64,000 bases of DNA from Aliishimia sp963721175 (lineage in GTDB: Bacteria > Pseudomonadota > Alphaproteobacteria > Rhodobacterales > Rhodobacteraceae), in assembly GCA_963721175.1 (NCBI GenBank), contig CAVRIG010000006.1, positions 226,129 to 290,128 on the forward strand, in the 5' to 3' direction. Numbering within the stretch: position 1 is the stretch's first letter; each line of letters starts with the position of its first letter. The translations under genes and the position numbers were made by a program. Shown here piece after piece: positions 12,897 through 23,783 of this stretch. Below the pieces are notes generated by a model that did not search any database, had not been told where the DNA came from, and worked only from the letters and a program-made list of their open reading frames with translations.

Positions 12897-12996
12897 GCGC
12901 CGTGACTAGCCATGCCCCCGGCAAGGCGCAAGCGTCCGTGGGGGTGCGGAGAAAATTTGCGTGCGCGTGACGTGTGGCGCGCCTGCCGCTGCGACC

Positions 12997-13440
12997 TCAG
13001 TCGAACTTGCGCGACGGGGCGAGCACCTTGGCCTCGCCGATCAGGACCTTCTTGCCGTCAATGGTGCATTCGCAGTCAAGCGTCACCCGGCGCTTGTCGA
13101 TTTCGATCCCGGTCACCTTGACCTCTGCATGCACCATATCGCCTGGCCGCACGGGTGCGAGGAACTTCAGATTCTGCCCCATGTAGACGGTGCCGTGGCC
13201 CGGAAGCTGCTCTCCGATCACGGCCGAGATCAGCCCGGCGGTCAGCATCCCGTGGGCGATCCGGCCCTCGAAGATCGTGTCGCGGGCATAGTCGTCATCG
13301 AGATGCACCGGATTGCGGTCGGTGGACACCTGCGCGAACATGCGTATGTCGTCATCCGTCACAACCTTCTGCAGATAGCGCGTCATGCCCATCTCGATAT
13401 CTTCAATGCAGATCGTTCCGCGGGGCAGATTGTCCAGCAT
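12997..13440 (-). CDS. MaoC-like (R)-specific enoyl-CoA hydratase
   Basis: This 147-residue hot-dog-fold protein hydrates trans-2-enoyl-CoA to (R)-3-hydroxyacyl-CoA. The hydratase 2 signature is visible as FAQVSTDRNPVHLDDDYARD, with catalytic Asp and His, followed by FEGRIAHGMLTAGLISAVIG. The start MLDNLPRG at 13440 is favoured because GGAG lies seven bases upstream; an ATG at 13476 would add 12 residues. Such proteins supply PHA synthesis or act in beta-oxidation variants; there are no pha genes in this window, so the pathway is open. It is intact and stands about 100 bp from ribF on the same strand. Confidence 0.88.
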   Translation of the reverse strand: MLDNLPRGTICIEDIEMGMTRYLQKVVTDDDIRMFAQVSTDRNPVHLDDDYARDTIFEGRIAHGMLTAGLISAVIGEQLPGHGTVYMGQNLKFLAPVRPGDMVHAEVKVTGIEIDKRRVTLDCECTIDGKKVLIGEAKVLAPSRKFD

Positions 13441-13581
13441 TTCACGCTCCGGTAATTTTATGTGCGAGTTTGCCATGTGTTACGCAACTTAATTACTTTG
13501 CGAGCGCAGAAAATCAAGTGAAATCTGGGTGTGCAACGGTGTCCCAAACGCGCAAACCCGCCGCACCCCGGCCAAAGCCGC

Positions 13582-14454
13582 TTATCGCAGGTAGCCGATC
13601 GTGTAGGTCGGAGCGATCTGTTCCCGCGCCAGATAGGTGCCGAGCGCGCCCGGATCGGGCTGTCGTTCGGTTTTCGTATCCATGGCGGCGAGCCCGCCGG
13701 AAATGAAGAGCAAATCGATCCCTTCGCCCATGGCGCCCGGAATGTCGGTGAGCGCCCCATCCCCGATGGCGAGCATGCGGTCCTTGTCGATGCCGCGGCC
13801 CAGGGCCTCGATGCGGCGATAGGCGAGGTCGTAGATCGGCGGGTGCGGCTTGCCGAAGTAGTGCGCGACGCCGCCCATCTCCAGATAGATCTGCGCCAGC
13901 GCCCCGGCGCACCATTCCCGGCGGTCTCCGCGGTCCACGACGATGTCGGGATTGGCGCAGATCATCTCAAGCCCCATCTGTTTCGCAAGAAGAAGTTGGG
14001 GCCGCAGATCCGCTGGGTCGGCATAGGGGTCGAACGGGCCGGTGCAAACGATACCCTCGGCCTCCTCCAGGGGCACGCGGACAATGTCCACCGGGTTTTC
14101 GATGATGCTCAGCGGCTCGAAGAAGGTGAGGTCGAAATCGATGCCGACGAACCAGACCTTGCGGCCGACGACACCTTCGAACATTGCCGCGCGCGCGCTG
14201 TCGCCCGAGGTCACGATGGTGTCCCAGCAATCCTCGGGCACGTTCATCTTCAGAAGCTGCTTGGCGACTTCCGCCCGCGCCCGCGGTGCATTAGTCAGCA
14301 GGACGACAGCGCCGCCCCGTTCCCGGAATCCGGTCAGCGCCGCGACCGCGTCGGGAAAGGCCGTGAGGCCGTTGTGGACGCACCCCCAGAGGTCGACGAG
14401 CAGCGTGTCGTACATATCGGAGATGTCGGCGAGCCGTTCGATGATCCGGGTCAT
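13582..14454 (-). CDS. HAD superfamily hydrolase, class IIA (TIGR01459-like)
   Basis: The intact 290-residue protein has HAD motif I as LLVDLWGCVHNG near residue 18, where the first Asp is the expected nucleophile and the usual DxDG pattern reads DLWG. Motif II is VVLLTNAPR, and motif III/IV is IGDGALTDIPGAMGEGIDLL. The conserved FGKPHPPIYDLAYRR segment supplies the motif III lysine. This NagD-like subgroup dephosphorylates small phosphometabolites; the actual substrate is unknown. It precedes the enoyl-CoA hydratase gene in the map but is transcribed after it on the same strand, 76 bp away, so co-transcription is possible. Confidence 0.85.
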   Translation of the reverse strand: MTRIIERLADISDMYDTLLVDLWGCVHNGLTAFPDAVAALTGFRERGGAVVLLTNAPRARAEVAKQLLKMNVPEDCWDTIVTSGDSARAAMFEGVVGRKVWFVGIDFDLTFFEPLSIIENPVDIVRVPLEEAEGIVCTGPFDPYADPADLRPQLLLAKQMGLEMICANPDIVVDRGDRREWCAGALAQIYLEMGGVAHYFGKPHPPIYDLAYRRIEALGRGIDKDRMLAIGDGALTDIPGAMGEGIDLLFISGGLAAMDTKTERQPDPGALGTYLAREQIAPTYTIGYLR

Positions 14455-14530
14455 GCGGGCAAGGTCCTTTCGGTGCGTGTCTCAGCCGCAGTGAACATGG
14501 GCCACCGGGAATGGCAAGCGTGCCGGGCGA

Positions 14531-15385
14531 TCACTCCGGCCGGTTTACCGGGCAATTCAGCGTCCAGTCGAAGGTGCCGCTGTCACGGTCGCGCACGGCC
14601 TCTTTCCAGCCTACTTCTTCGCTGCGCGCCTTGAAGTTCAGCCCCTCCGGCGAATGACGCGTGATCCCGTCGAAGATCGTCGCGAGCCGCTGGGTCTGCA
14701 TCAGTCCGGTCTGCTCGATCGCCTGGTTGATGACCATCTTCTGCATGGCGAGCTGGTTGATCGGCACCGTCGCCATCCGCTCCGCCAGCGCCTCGACCTC
14801 GGCGTCGAGATCGTCGGCGGGAACGGCCTTCAGCACAAGCCCCATCTCTGCCGCCTCGCGCCCGGTGATCTTGTCGCCGGTGAAGAGCATCCGCTTGGCC
14901 CGCTCCGGTCCCAGCCGATACACCCACATCGCCGTGGTCGGGCAGCCCCAGACCCGCGCGGGCATGTAGCCGATCTGTGCGTCCACGGCCATGATCGTGA
15001 GATCGGCGCAAAGCGCTATGTCCGATCCGCCCGCGACCGCGAACCCGTGAACCTTGCAGATCACCGGTTTCATCGCGCGCCAGAGAGACATGAAATGCTC
15101 GGTATTGGACCACATGAAACGGTAGTCGCGGATCGGGTCCCACGGCATCGGCTGCGTCACCTGCCCCGGATTCCCCTGCGCGTAGTAGGTGAGATCGTAG
15201 CCTGCACTGAACGCATCGCCCGCGCCCGCGAGCACCATGACGTGCACGCCGTCATCGGCATCCGCCTGCGCAACGGCTTGGGACAGCAGCGCGGGGATCT
15301 CGTCGTCGATCGCGTTCAGCACGTCCGGCCGGTTCAGCGTGATCCGCGCGATCCGGCCGTCCTTTTCATAGATGATCTTGCTCAT
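14531..15385 (-). CDS. Enoyl-CoA hydratase/isomerase family (crotonase)
   Basis: This intact 284-residue crotonase-fold enzyme has NRPDVLNAID in the first oxyanion strand, AFSAGYDLTYY, VICKVHGFAVAGGSDIALCA forming the second oxyanion site, and PTTAMWVYRLGPERAKRMLF. In the position of the first catalytic glutamate the sequence has SDIALCAD, without the glutamate of classical hydratases, so it may be an isomerase, hydrolase or lyase of the superfamily. The C-terminal tail FDWTLNCPVNRPE is somewhat longer than usual. It acts on a CoA thioester; the substrate cannot be told. Confidence 0.85.
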   Translation of the reverse strand: MSKIIYEKDGRIARITLNRPDVLNAIDDEIPALLSQAVAQADADDGVHVMVLAGAGDAFSAGYDLTYYAQGNPGQVTQPMPWDPIRDYRFMWSNTEHFMSLWRAMKPVICKVHGFAVAGGSDIALCADLTIMAVDAQIGYMPARVWGCPTTAMWVYRLGPERAKRMLFTGDKITGREAAEMGLVLKAVPADDLDAEVEALAERMATVPINQLAMQKMVINQAIEQTGLMQTQRLATIFDGITRHSPEGLNFKARSEEVGWKEAVRDRDSGTFDWTLNCPVNRPE

Positions 15386-15442
15386 CCGCGTGGCTCCTCC
15401 ATCCGCAGGCTATCCTGCCAGGATCAGGGCGCCAAGACGAAC

Positions 15443-16368
15443 TCAAAGCTGCAGGTTCGGAATGATCTGCTTCTTGCGGGACATGACACCCGGCAGCACG
15501 ACGCTTGTCGCCGGAGACGCTGGCGCCGAAGCTCTTTTCCGCGACCGTCTTCACCAGATCGTTGGGGACGAGCAGCGTCGCCTCCTCGTTCAGGATATCG
15601 ATCACGAAGAGCAGGACCTGGTCCACGCCATCCTCGGCCGCGACGTCCTTCATCGAGGTCATCAGGCTCTCCTTGCGGTCGAGCACGATCTGGGGCGCCG
15701 TGGTTTCCAGAACGGAGACGCGGAAGGACTTGCCGCCGACCTCGTATTCCTTGCTGTCCATGCGCAGCAGTTCCGCGTCCGAAAACGCCGAGACGTCGGA
15801 TTTCGCCGCGAACATTTCCGCCGCATAGTCGGGGATCGAAACGCCCAACTCGCCGGCCAGCTTTTCGGCCAGTTGCTTGTCCGTGTCGGTCGTGGTCGGC
15901 GAGCGGAATTCCAGCGTGTCCGACAGGATGCAGGAGAGCATCAGCCCCTTCACGGGGTCGGTCAGTGTGCTCGGTGTCGGGTCCCATCAGGTTGTGGAGG
16001 ATCGTGGCGGTGCAGGCCAGCGGGCGCACGGTGATGTCGATCGGCCCCTTGGTCTCGAGCCCGCCCACCAGCTTGTGATGGTCGATGATGGCCCGGATGT
16101 CGGCGTCGTTGATGGTGTCGGGCAGTTCGGCCGGGTTGTTGGTGTCGACGATCACGCATTCCTGGCCCGTGTCGAGGACCGGAGATGATCTCCGGCTTCT
16201 CGTAACCCCAGCGTTTCAGCACGAAGGACGCCTCGGTGTTGGGTTCGCCCAGCAGAACCGCCCTTGCATCCTCGCCTTTCACCTCGGAGAGGTACCAGGC
16301 CCAGATCAGCGGGGGATCCGGTCGAAATCGGTGTCTGGAGATTTGTGGCCGAAAACGAGGGTCGTCAT
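15443..16368 (-). CDS. ppaC: Manganese-dependent inorganic pyrophosphatase (frame broken about four times)
   Basis: This DHH-family enzyme hydrolyses pyrophosphate. It starts MTTLVFGHKSPDTD with the first metal motif, continues IWAWYLSEVKGEDARAVLLG, has CVIVDTNNPAELPD and the signature DHH motif in IRAIIDHHKLVGGLE, and carries the DHHA2 domain with MLSCILSDTLEFRSPT. It ends SRKKQIIPNLQL. Breaks lie near 16316 (GATTCG expanded to GATTTCG), 16181, 15972 and 15506 (AAGGTC to AAGCGTC in sense). Corrected length is about 306 residues, the family norm. Use of the family II enzyme in place of Ppa is common in roseobacters. Confidence 0.9.
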
Positions 16369-16494
16369 ATGGGTGCTGTCCTTGAGAGAAATGCGAATTC
16401 GCGGGCCTTATAGGGGCCCGAACCGGCCTTGTCACCTGTGGCAAAGATGACCTCTTGGCTGGCTCGGCGGTCTAAGCGTGGTTAGTCTGTTTCC

Positions 16495-17163
16495 ATGCGC
16501 GAAACCGACCTCTATCCGCCCGTCAAGTATTTGCTGGAAGCTCAAGGCTACGTCGTGAAATCCGAGGTCGGGGCCGCGGATGTCGTGGCGCTTCGCGGCG
16601 GCGAGCCGCCAGTGGTCGTGGAGCTGAAACTGGCATTCTCGCTGTCGCTTTTCCATCAGGCCGTGGCGCGGCAGGCGGTGACGGACGATGTCTATGTCGC
16701 CGTCGCCCACAAGCCGGGCAAGCGTTTTGCGCGCGCGGTCAAGGACAACGTGGCGCTGGCCCGCAGGCTGGGGCTGGGCGTGATGGTCGTTCGGCTCGAG
16801 GATGGGCTGGTCACCGTCCACTGCGACCCGGGCCCGTTCCGACCGCGCAAATCGAAGCTGCGGCAGGACCGGCTGCTGAAGGAGTTCGCGCGCCGGCAGG
16901 GCGATCCAAATCGTGGAGGACAGGTGCGTGCCGGACTTGTCACCGCATATCGGCAGGATACGTTGAAAATCGCGATGTACCTCTTCGAGGCCGGCGCCAG
17001 CAAGGGCGCGGACGTGGCGGAGGCGACCGGGGTCGCGCAGGCGACGCGGATGATGCGCGATGATCATTATGGATGGTTCGAGCGGCTCGGGACAGGCGTC
17101 TATGGACTGACCCCGTCCGGTGCCGACGCCGCGCAGGGGGCGGGGGAACCACTGGGAACCTGA
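16495..17163 (+). CDS. DUF2161 domain protein, PD-(D/E)XK-like
   Basis: The 222-residue protein begins MRETDLYPPVKYLLEAQGY and has a nuclease-like core. GAADVVAL supplies an aspartate, and VVVELKLAFS gives the E-x-K pair typical of PD-(D/E)XK folds at about residues 46-50. A C-terminal half with GADVAEATGVAQATRMMRDD looks like a winged helix. DUF2161 proteins are widespread in alphaproteobacteria and have no tested activity; a DNA-binding or DNA-cleaving role is an inference from the motif. The gene is complete and divergent from ppaC, leaving 126 bp between starts. Confidence 0.78.
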   Translation: MRETDLYPPVKYLLEAQGYVVKSEVGAADVVALRGGEPPVVVELKLAFSLSLFHQAVARQAVTDDVYVAVAHKPGKRFARAVKDNVALARRLGLGVMVVRLEDGLVTVHCDPGPFRPRKSKLRQDRLLKEFARRQGDPNRGGQVRAGLVTAYRQDTLKIAMYLFEAGASKGADVAEATGVAQATRMMRDDHYGWFERLGTGVYGLTPSGADAAQGAGEPLGT

Positions 17164-17194
17164 GCGGCCGCGTTCGTCCCGTGTCATGGCCCTG

Positions 17195-18184
17195 TCAGAA
17201 GGGCTGCCGCTCCAGCGCGAAGCCTGCCTCGCCCAGCAGGTTCAGGAGCCCGGCGTCTCCGGGCAGGTGGCCCGCTCCGACGGCGACGATCGTCACCCCC
17301 TCCGGCGCGTCCAGGATACGCTCCATCCAGGTGAGATTGCGCGTGTCGAGAATGTTCTCCAGCATTTCGTCTAGTAGTTCGTCCGTCCGGGAATGCGGAA
17401 TGTCCAGCGCATCGTGCGCGACGAGGCGGCCGACTTCCAGGATTTCGGCCGTCTCCTCCTCGAAGTAGCTCTCGAGCAGAGTCGCCGTCGAATCCTCGGC
17501 CACCTGCTCCGGCAGGATGCCCAGGCGCAGCATGTCGACCTGCTCCGAGAGCGGGTCCGATCCCATGACACGAAAGAGCGTGTCGTAGGGCTCCAGCGCC
17601 TCGACCGGAACGTCGTTGCGCCGGGCCAGTGCGATCATCCGGTTGTCGAGCCCGTTGGCGCCGGTTTTCAGGCCCTCCATCAGACAGGCTGGCAGCGACA
17701 ACATGACGGAGAGAAACCAGGGCTGCATCTTGGCCGCCATGAAACCGGGGACGCCGCGTGCGCGCATCGCCGCGCTCAGATCCTGCCACAGCGGCTCCGG
17801 CAGGAGATCGGGCAGGGTGGGCCCTTCGGTGATGAAGGCAAGCCCGGGCCGTTCGGCCATGGCACGCTGCAGCTGCGCTTCCTGTTCCTCGGTTCCCTCG
17901 ACCAGCAGCAGGTCCGCATGTCGGAGGGTCGGCGCAACCTTGTCCAGCACGTCGGCCAGACGCGGGTCGTCGATGTGGACGGTTCCGATCACGTGGATGA
18001 CCTGGCGTCCCCGCGTCGCCCGCCAGTGGTTGCCGCGATTGAACGGGTAGGCCGCAACCCGGCGTTCGAGTTCGGCGGCCTGCGTCGCCGTTAGATCGGG
18101 GCGGATGTCGCGCCCGTCGCAATCGGCTGCGACGGACGTCGCGGCGAGCGAAATGGCCAGGAAGCATGCAGTTGTGAGACGCAT
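17195..18184 (-). CDS. TraB/GumN family protein, exported
   Basis: An N-terminal signal peptide (MRLTTACFLAISLAATSVAA) precedes the mature domain, so the protein is periplasmic or membrane-anchored. The family signature is seen at VIHVIGTVHIDDPRL, with conserved His, and near the C-terminus as VAVGAGHLPGDAGLLNLLGE. These GX2H-like motifs are thought to form a metal site, and some family members are membrane metalloproteases, but the role in alphaproteobacteria is unproven. The start at 18184 gives a better signal peptide than the ATG two codons earlier (18190). The gene is intact and divergent from groES. Confidence 0.85.
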   Translation of the reverse strand: MRLTTACFLAISLAATSVAADCDGRDIRPDLTATQAAELERRVAAYPFNRGNHWRATRGRQVIHVIGTVHIDDPRLADVLDKVAPTLRHADLLLVEGTEEQEAQLQRAMAERPGLAFITEGPTLPDLLPEPLWQDLSAAMRARGVPGFMAAKMQPWFLSVMLSLPACLMEGLKTGANGLDNRMIALARRNDVPVEALEPYDTLFRVMGSDPLSEQVDMLRLGILPEQVAEDSTATLLESYFEEETAEILEVGRLVAHDALDIPHSRTDELLDEMLENILDTRNLTWMERILDAPEGVTIVAVGAGHLPGDAGLLNLLGEAGFALERQPF

Positions 18185-18263
18185 GTCCATCTGCTACAGC
18201 GGCGCTCCCATCCGCGCAACATGGACCTCATCGCGGTGTCGTGAAAATTTCGCAAGACACGTG

Positions 18264-18292
18264 TTGACAGCTTGTCGCGGCTTGCCTATCTC
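18264..18292 (+). promoter_or_regulatory. Probable sigma-70 promoter of groESL
   Basis: A perfect -35 hexamer TTGACA at 18264-18269 is followed after 17 bases by TATCTC at 18287-18292, a fair -10. Transcription would start close to the CIRCE element at 18301, the classic arrangement in which HrcA blocks initiation. Confidence 0.65.
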
Positions 18293-18300
18293 CGGCCTCG

Positions 18301-18327
18301 TTAGCACTCGGACAAAGTGAGTGCTAA
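18301..18327 (+). promoter_or_regulatory. CIRCE operator (HrcA binding site)
   Basis: This is a perfect inverted repeat, TTAGCACTC, nine bases, GAGTGCTAA, located 60 bp before groES. It is the full consensus of the CIRCE element bound by the heat-shock repressor HrcA, so groESL here is under HrcA control. hrcA itself is not in the window. Confidence 0.95.
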
Positions 18328-18386
18328 TCGTCCCCCGAAAAGCCGGGACGCAAGGGAGAAACTTTGAGCCTCAAGGAGCTGCAAAG

Positions 18387-18698
18387 ATGGCATTCAAACC
18401 TCTTCATGACCGGGTACTCGTGCGCCGCGTGGAAAGCGAAGACAAGACCGCTGGCGGACTGATCATCCCCGACAGCGCGAAGGAAAAGCCTGCTGAAGGT
18501 ATCGTCGTTGCTTGTGGCGAAGGCGCGCGCAAGGACAATGGCGAGCTGATCGAGATGGGCGTCGGCGAAGGCGACAAGATCCTCTTCGGCAAGTGGTCGG
18601 GCACCGAAGTCACGATCGACGGCGAAGAGCTGCTGATCATGAAGGAAAGCGACATCCTGGGAATCATCGAGCCGGCAAAAGCTGCCAAGGCCGCCTGA
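18387..18698 (+). CDS. groES: Co-chaperonin GroES
   Basis: GroES is the 10-kDa lid of the GroEL folding chamber. The sequence MAFKPLHDRVLVRRVESEDK, AGGLIIPDSAKEKP and the mobile-loop and roof regions are typical. At 103 residues it is a little longer than average through a C-terminal EPAKAAKAA tail. The start has a GGAG-type site a few bases upstream. groEL follows 54 bp later, and both are controlled by the CIRCE element at 18301. The frame is intact. Confidence 0.97.
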   Translation: MAFKPLHDRVLVRRVESEDKTAGGLIIPDSAKEKPAEGIVVACGEGARKDNGELIEMGVGEGDKILFGKWSGTEVTIDGEELLIMKESDILGIIEPAKAAKAA

Positions 18699-18752
18699 AC
18701 ACCCCGGTTCGTCTGACTTTCCAATACAAATTCAAAAGATGGAGTAGCAAAC

Positions 18753-20407
<1,655 letters not shown>

Positions 20408-20432
20408 ATCGCGCCAACCGCGAACTGAGTGC

Positions 20433-20464
20433 AAAGGGCCCCGCGTGGGCCCTTTGTCGTTTTT
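20433..20464 (+). terminator. Rho-independent terminator after groEL
   Basis: The arms AAAGGGCCC (20433-20441) and GGGCCCTTT (20447-20455) pair perfectly around a five-base loop, and five T residues follow at 20460-20464. It lies 25 bp after the groEL stop. Confidence 0.85.
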
Positions 20465-20568
20465 GGAGCGCAGCCCGAAGGCCGAGGCGGTCGCGGTGAT
20501 CCATCGGCGCGTTCATTTGTCCTGGCGAGTCTGGGCACTGCGTGGTGGCGCATGTATGGGATGGCGGC

Positions 20569-21418
20569 ATGCGCCTCTTTCTTCTGACATCGCTGACCAT
20601 GCTCGCCTTCGCCATGAACTCGGTCCTCAACCGCGCGGCCGTCGATGGCGGACATGCCGACGCCCCGGCCTTCGCGCTTCTGCGCGTGATCGCCGGGGCC
20701 GCGGTCCTGTCGGCTGTGGTTCTCTGGCGCGGCGGGCGTATCGACCCGACACGCAGGCGCCGCTGGGGCGGGGCGCTGGCGCTGGCGGTCTACATGATCG
20801 GGTTTTCGCTCGCCTATCTCAGCCTCGACGCGGGTCTCGGCGCGCTGATCCTGTTCGGCACGGTCCAGATCAGTCTTTTCGCCCATTCGTGGCGGGTCGG
20901 CGCAGCACCGGACCGCCGCCAGCTTGCGGGCGCCGCTGTCGCATTCTCGGGTCTGCTGCTGGCGCTGTGGCCGGCAGGCGGCGCGGTCGGGTACCTTGGC
21001 GGCGGCAGGCTTCATGCTGGCGGCCGGACTGGGATGGGCCGCCTACACGGTCGCGGGGCGGGGTGCTGTCGATCCGATCGCGGTCACGGCCACGCACTTT
21101 CTGCTCTGCCTGCCGTTCATGGTCCTCCTTCTCCTGTCGCCCACCTTGACCCTGAACTCAACGGGGTGGGGCCTTGCGATCCTCTCGGGGGGTGTCACGT
21201 CCGGCCTCGGCTACGCGCTGTGGTACCACGTGCTGCCCGACCTGCCCGGCGCGCGCGCCGCGGTGGTGCAACTCAGCGTGCCCGTCATCGCCATCCTGCT
21301 CGGCGCGGTGCTGCTGGGCGAGGCGGTCGGGGTGCGCGTCCTGCTCTCCGCAGCGCTCGTAGTGGGCGGCATCGCGCTGGCGCTCAGATCACGAGCGGCT
21401 CCAGCGGGTCGTAGGTGA
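20569..21418 (+). CDS. DMT-superfamily (EamA) transporter (frame broken once)
   Basis: This is an integral membrane protein of about ten helices in two EamA repeats. The first half runs MRLFLLTSLTMLAFAMNSVL to ALILFGTVQISLFAHSW; the second has LGWAAYTVAGRGAVDP and HFLLCLPFMVLLLL, with the family segment LPGARAAVVQLSVPVIAILL. An extra T near 20990 (GGGACC to GGGTACC) shifts the frame between the halves. The corrected length is about 282 residues. Such permeases export amino acids, nucleosides or other metabolites; the substrate is not predictable. Its 3' end overlaps the convergent NUDIX gene by 34 bp. Confidence 0.85.
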
Positions 21419-21850
21419 TGCCCCGCGCGTCACCGAAGGCAACATCGGCGAGGCTGTCGGGTTTGACGCGCAAGCCGCGCAGCTCACTCTTCGTGACCCA
21501 ACGCCGCTCCGTCACCACCGCCTCGGGATCTTGCCAGTCCGCGTCCAGTTCGCCCGACGTGACGGTGCAGCGGAAATAGATGTCGACCTGATGGAAACCT
21601 CCGCTCTGGCGCGTGGAACTCGTTCACGAGACAGACCGCGGCCCACAGCGATCTCGAGCCCCGTCTCCTCGCGCACCTCGCGGCGCAGGTTGTCGGGCAA
21701 TGAGGAATGCGGCTCCACCCCGCCGCCCGGCGCACAGAGCAGATCGGATTTCCCGTCCGGCCAGGCATTGACCAGAAGCAGTCTCGCGTCGCGCAGGATC
21801 AGGGCGCGGACGGCGAGACGTGGCGTCTTGGGGCGGGAATCTCCGGACAT
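21385..21850 (-). CDS. NUDIX hydrolase (frame broken)
   Basis: The protein starts MSGDSRPKTPRLAVRALILR. It has the NUDIX box within APGGGVEPHSSL and LRREVREETGLEI; the first box glutamate (G-x5-E) reads Ser here, while the REVREE core is complete. After GRGL the frame shifts near 21620: LVNEFHAPER continues in another frame, and the ending is TYDPLEPLVI in a third, with the stop at 21385. Joined length is about 153 residues. NUDIX enzymes cleave nucleoside diphosphates linked to another group; the substrate is unknown. The 3' end overlaps the end of the convergent DMT gene. Confidence 0.8.
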
Positions 21851-21890
21851 GGGATTTCATAGGCGCGTCGATTGGCCTATCTCAAGTCGC

Positions 21891-22658
21891 ATGTTGCGTC
21901 TGATCCTCATTCTGGCTTGTCTTGCGGGTCCTGCCGACGCGGCTCAACGCTGCGTGGTGCTTCTCCACGGGCTGGCGCGGACCGAAACCAGCTTTGTCCT
22001 GATGGAGGAGGCGCTGGCGGCCGAGGGTTGGCGCGTGGTGCGCCCCGGCTATCCTTCGACGGTGGCTCCGGTGGAGGATCTGGTTGCGGACACGCTCCCA
22101 CGGGCCATCCGGGCCTGCGGCACGGAGCGCGTGGATTTCGTGACCCACTCGATGGGTGGGATCCTGTTGCGGGCCTGGGCCGGTGAGAAGGGCGACCCGC
22201 GCATCGGCCGGGTCGTGATGCTGGCGCCGCCGAACCAGGGCAGCGAACTGGTGGACGAGCTGAGTGACGTGGCCGTCTTCGACTGGATCAATGGGCCGGC
22301 CGGCATGCAGATGGGCACAGGTCCGGAAAGCCTGCCGCGCAGCCTGCCGCCGGTTCCGTTCGAACTGGGCGTGATCGCCGGGAACCGGTCGCTGAACCCC
22401 GTCTTCTCCTCGATCCTGCCGGGCGAGGATGACGGCAAGGTGTCGATATCCGCCACACGCGTCGACGGCATGCGCGAACATATCGTGCTGCCGGTCACGC
22501 ATACCTTCATGATGAACAACCCGCGCGTGATCTCGCAGACGGTGGAGTTTCTGCGAACCGGCGAATTCGACCGCAGCATGACATGGGGTGGTGCTGTGCT
22601 GGATCGGCTGGGCTGCCCTGACGCCGCATGCCTGGGAACCGGCAATGCTGAGCCTTGA
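21891..22658 (+). CDS. Exported alpha/beta hydrolase (lipase-like)
   Basis: This 255-residue protein has an N-terminal signal peptide (MLRLILILACLAGPADA), so it is probably periplasmic. The oxyanion motif CVVLLHGLARTETSF, the nucleophile elbow DFVTHSMGGILLRAW and the histidine region VLPVTHTFMMNNP form a catalytic triad layout like PGAP1/lipase-type esterases. The frame is also open upstream, but that part is antisense to the NUDIX gene, so the ATG at 21891 before the signal peptide is chosen. The last 14 bp overlap the phnM start, suggesting coupled translation. The substrate is unknown. Confidence 0.82.
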   Translation: MLRLILILACLAGPADAAQRCVVLLHGLARTETSFVLMEEALAAEGWRVVRPGYPSTVAPVEDLVADTLPRAIRACGTERVDFVTHSMGGILLRAWAGEKGDPRIGRVVMLAPPNQGSELVDELSDVAVFDWINGPAGMQMGTGPESLPRSLPPVPFELGVIAGNRSLNPVFSSILPGEDDGKVSISATRVDGMREHIVLPVTHTFMMNNPRVISQTVEFLRTGEFDRSMTWGGAVLDRLGCPDAACLGTGNAEP

Positions 22659-23761
22659 GTTCCGCGGGGCGCAGGTGTTGGGTGCTGACGGTCTGCAAGA
22701 CCAAGCGCTTGCCATTGAAGGTGGGCTTATCGCCGAAGCCGCGGAGCGGCAGGTGGATCTGACCGGATACACCATCCTGCCGGGCATCGTGGACATGCAT
22801 GGCGACGGGTTCGAACGGCATGTGGCGCCACGGCGCGGCGCGATGAAGGATCTGGGCGAAGGTCTGCGGTCGGCCGAGGTGGAGATGGCCGCGAACGGCA
22901 TCACCACCGGTGTTCTGGCGCAGTTCATCAGTTGGGAAGGCGGATTGCGCGGGCCTGACTTCGCGGATCAGGTCTTCACGGCGCTGCGCGAGACCGAGAT
23001 GATCACGCAGGTGATCCCGCAGGCGCGCTTCGAGACGCACATGCTCGATCTCTACGACGGCTTGCCGGCAAGGCTCGCGGGCTGGTCCGTGCCCTATGTC
23101 GTCTTCAATGACCATCTGCCGCATGACCGGCTGGCCGCAGGCAAGCTGCCGCCGCGTCTGGCCGGGCAGGCGCTGCAAGGCTGGGCGCAGTCCCGAGGCG
23201 CATCACGAGTTGCTGCGAAACCTTCACGCCGGACGGGACGCAGTGCCGGCGGCGCTCGACACGCTCTGCGCCACGCTTTGCGACGCTGGGATTCGCATGG
23301 GCAGCCATGACGACCGGACGCTGGCGGACCGGCGGACTTGGTGCGCGCGGGGCGTGGAGATCGCAGAGTTCCCTGAAACGGTCGAGGCGGCGGAGGCACC
23401 GGGTCACGTGGTTCTGGGTGCGCCGAACGTGATGCGCGGAGGATCGCACAAGGGTAATGTCTCGGCGCTGGACCTGGTGATCATGGAGGCCGCGGATGCG
23501 CTGGCCTCCGACTACCATTACCCGAGCCTGCGGCGGTCGGCGCTGTTTCTGGCCCAAACCATCGGGCTGGTCGCGGCGTGGCGGCTGGTGTCCGAAGGTC
23601 CCGCGCGTGTTCTGGGTCTGACCGACCGGGGGCGGCTGGAGACCGGATTGCGCGCCGATCTTGTAATTCTGGATAAAGCGCAGCGCGTTGCGGCCACGAT
23701 CGTGGGTGGCCGCTTGAGCTACATGACCGGAGAGATTGCCGAGCGGTTCCTGCGCGGCTGA
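22645..23761 (+). CDS. phnM: PhnM-like alpha-D-ribose 1-methylphosphonate 5-triphosphate diphosphatase (frame broken once)
   Basis: PhnM is an amidohydrolase that removes pyrophosphate from the 5-triphosphate intermediate of the C-P lyase pathway. Visible motifs are LPGIVDMHGDGFERHVAPR (metal site), VPYVVFNDHLPHDR, MGSHDDRTL and GAPNVMRGGSHKGNVSAL. An extra C near 23188 (CTGAAGGCT to CTGCAAGGCT) shifts the frame once; corrected length is 371 residues. No other phn genes are in the window, so this copy is an orphan and may serve a related phosphonate or another amidohydrolase role. It overlaps the upstream hydrolase gene by 14 bp. Confidence 0.85.
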
Positions 23762-23783
23762 TCCCCGGCGCGAACCGGTTACG

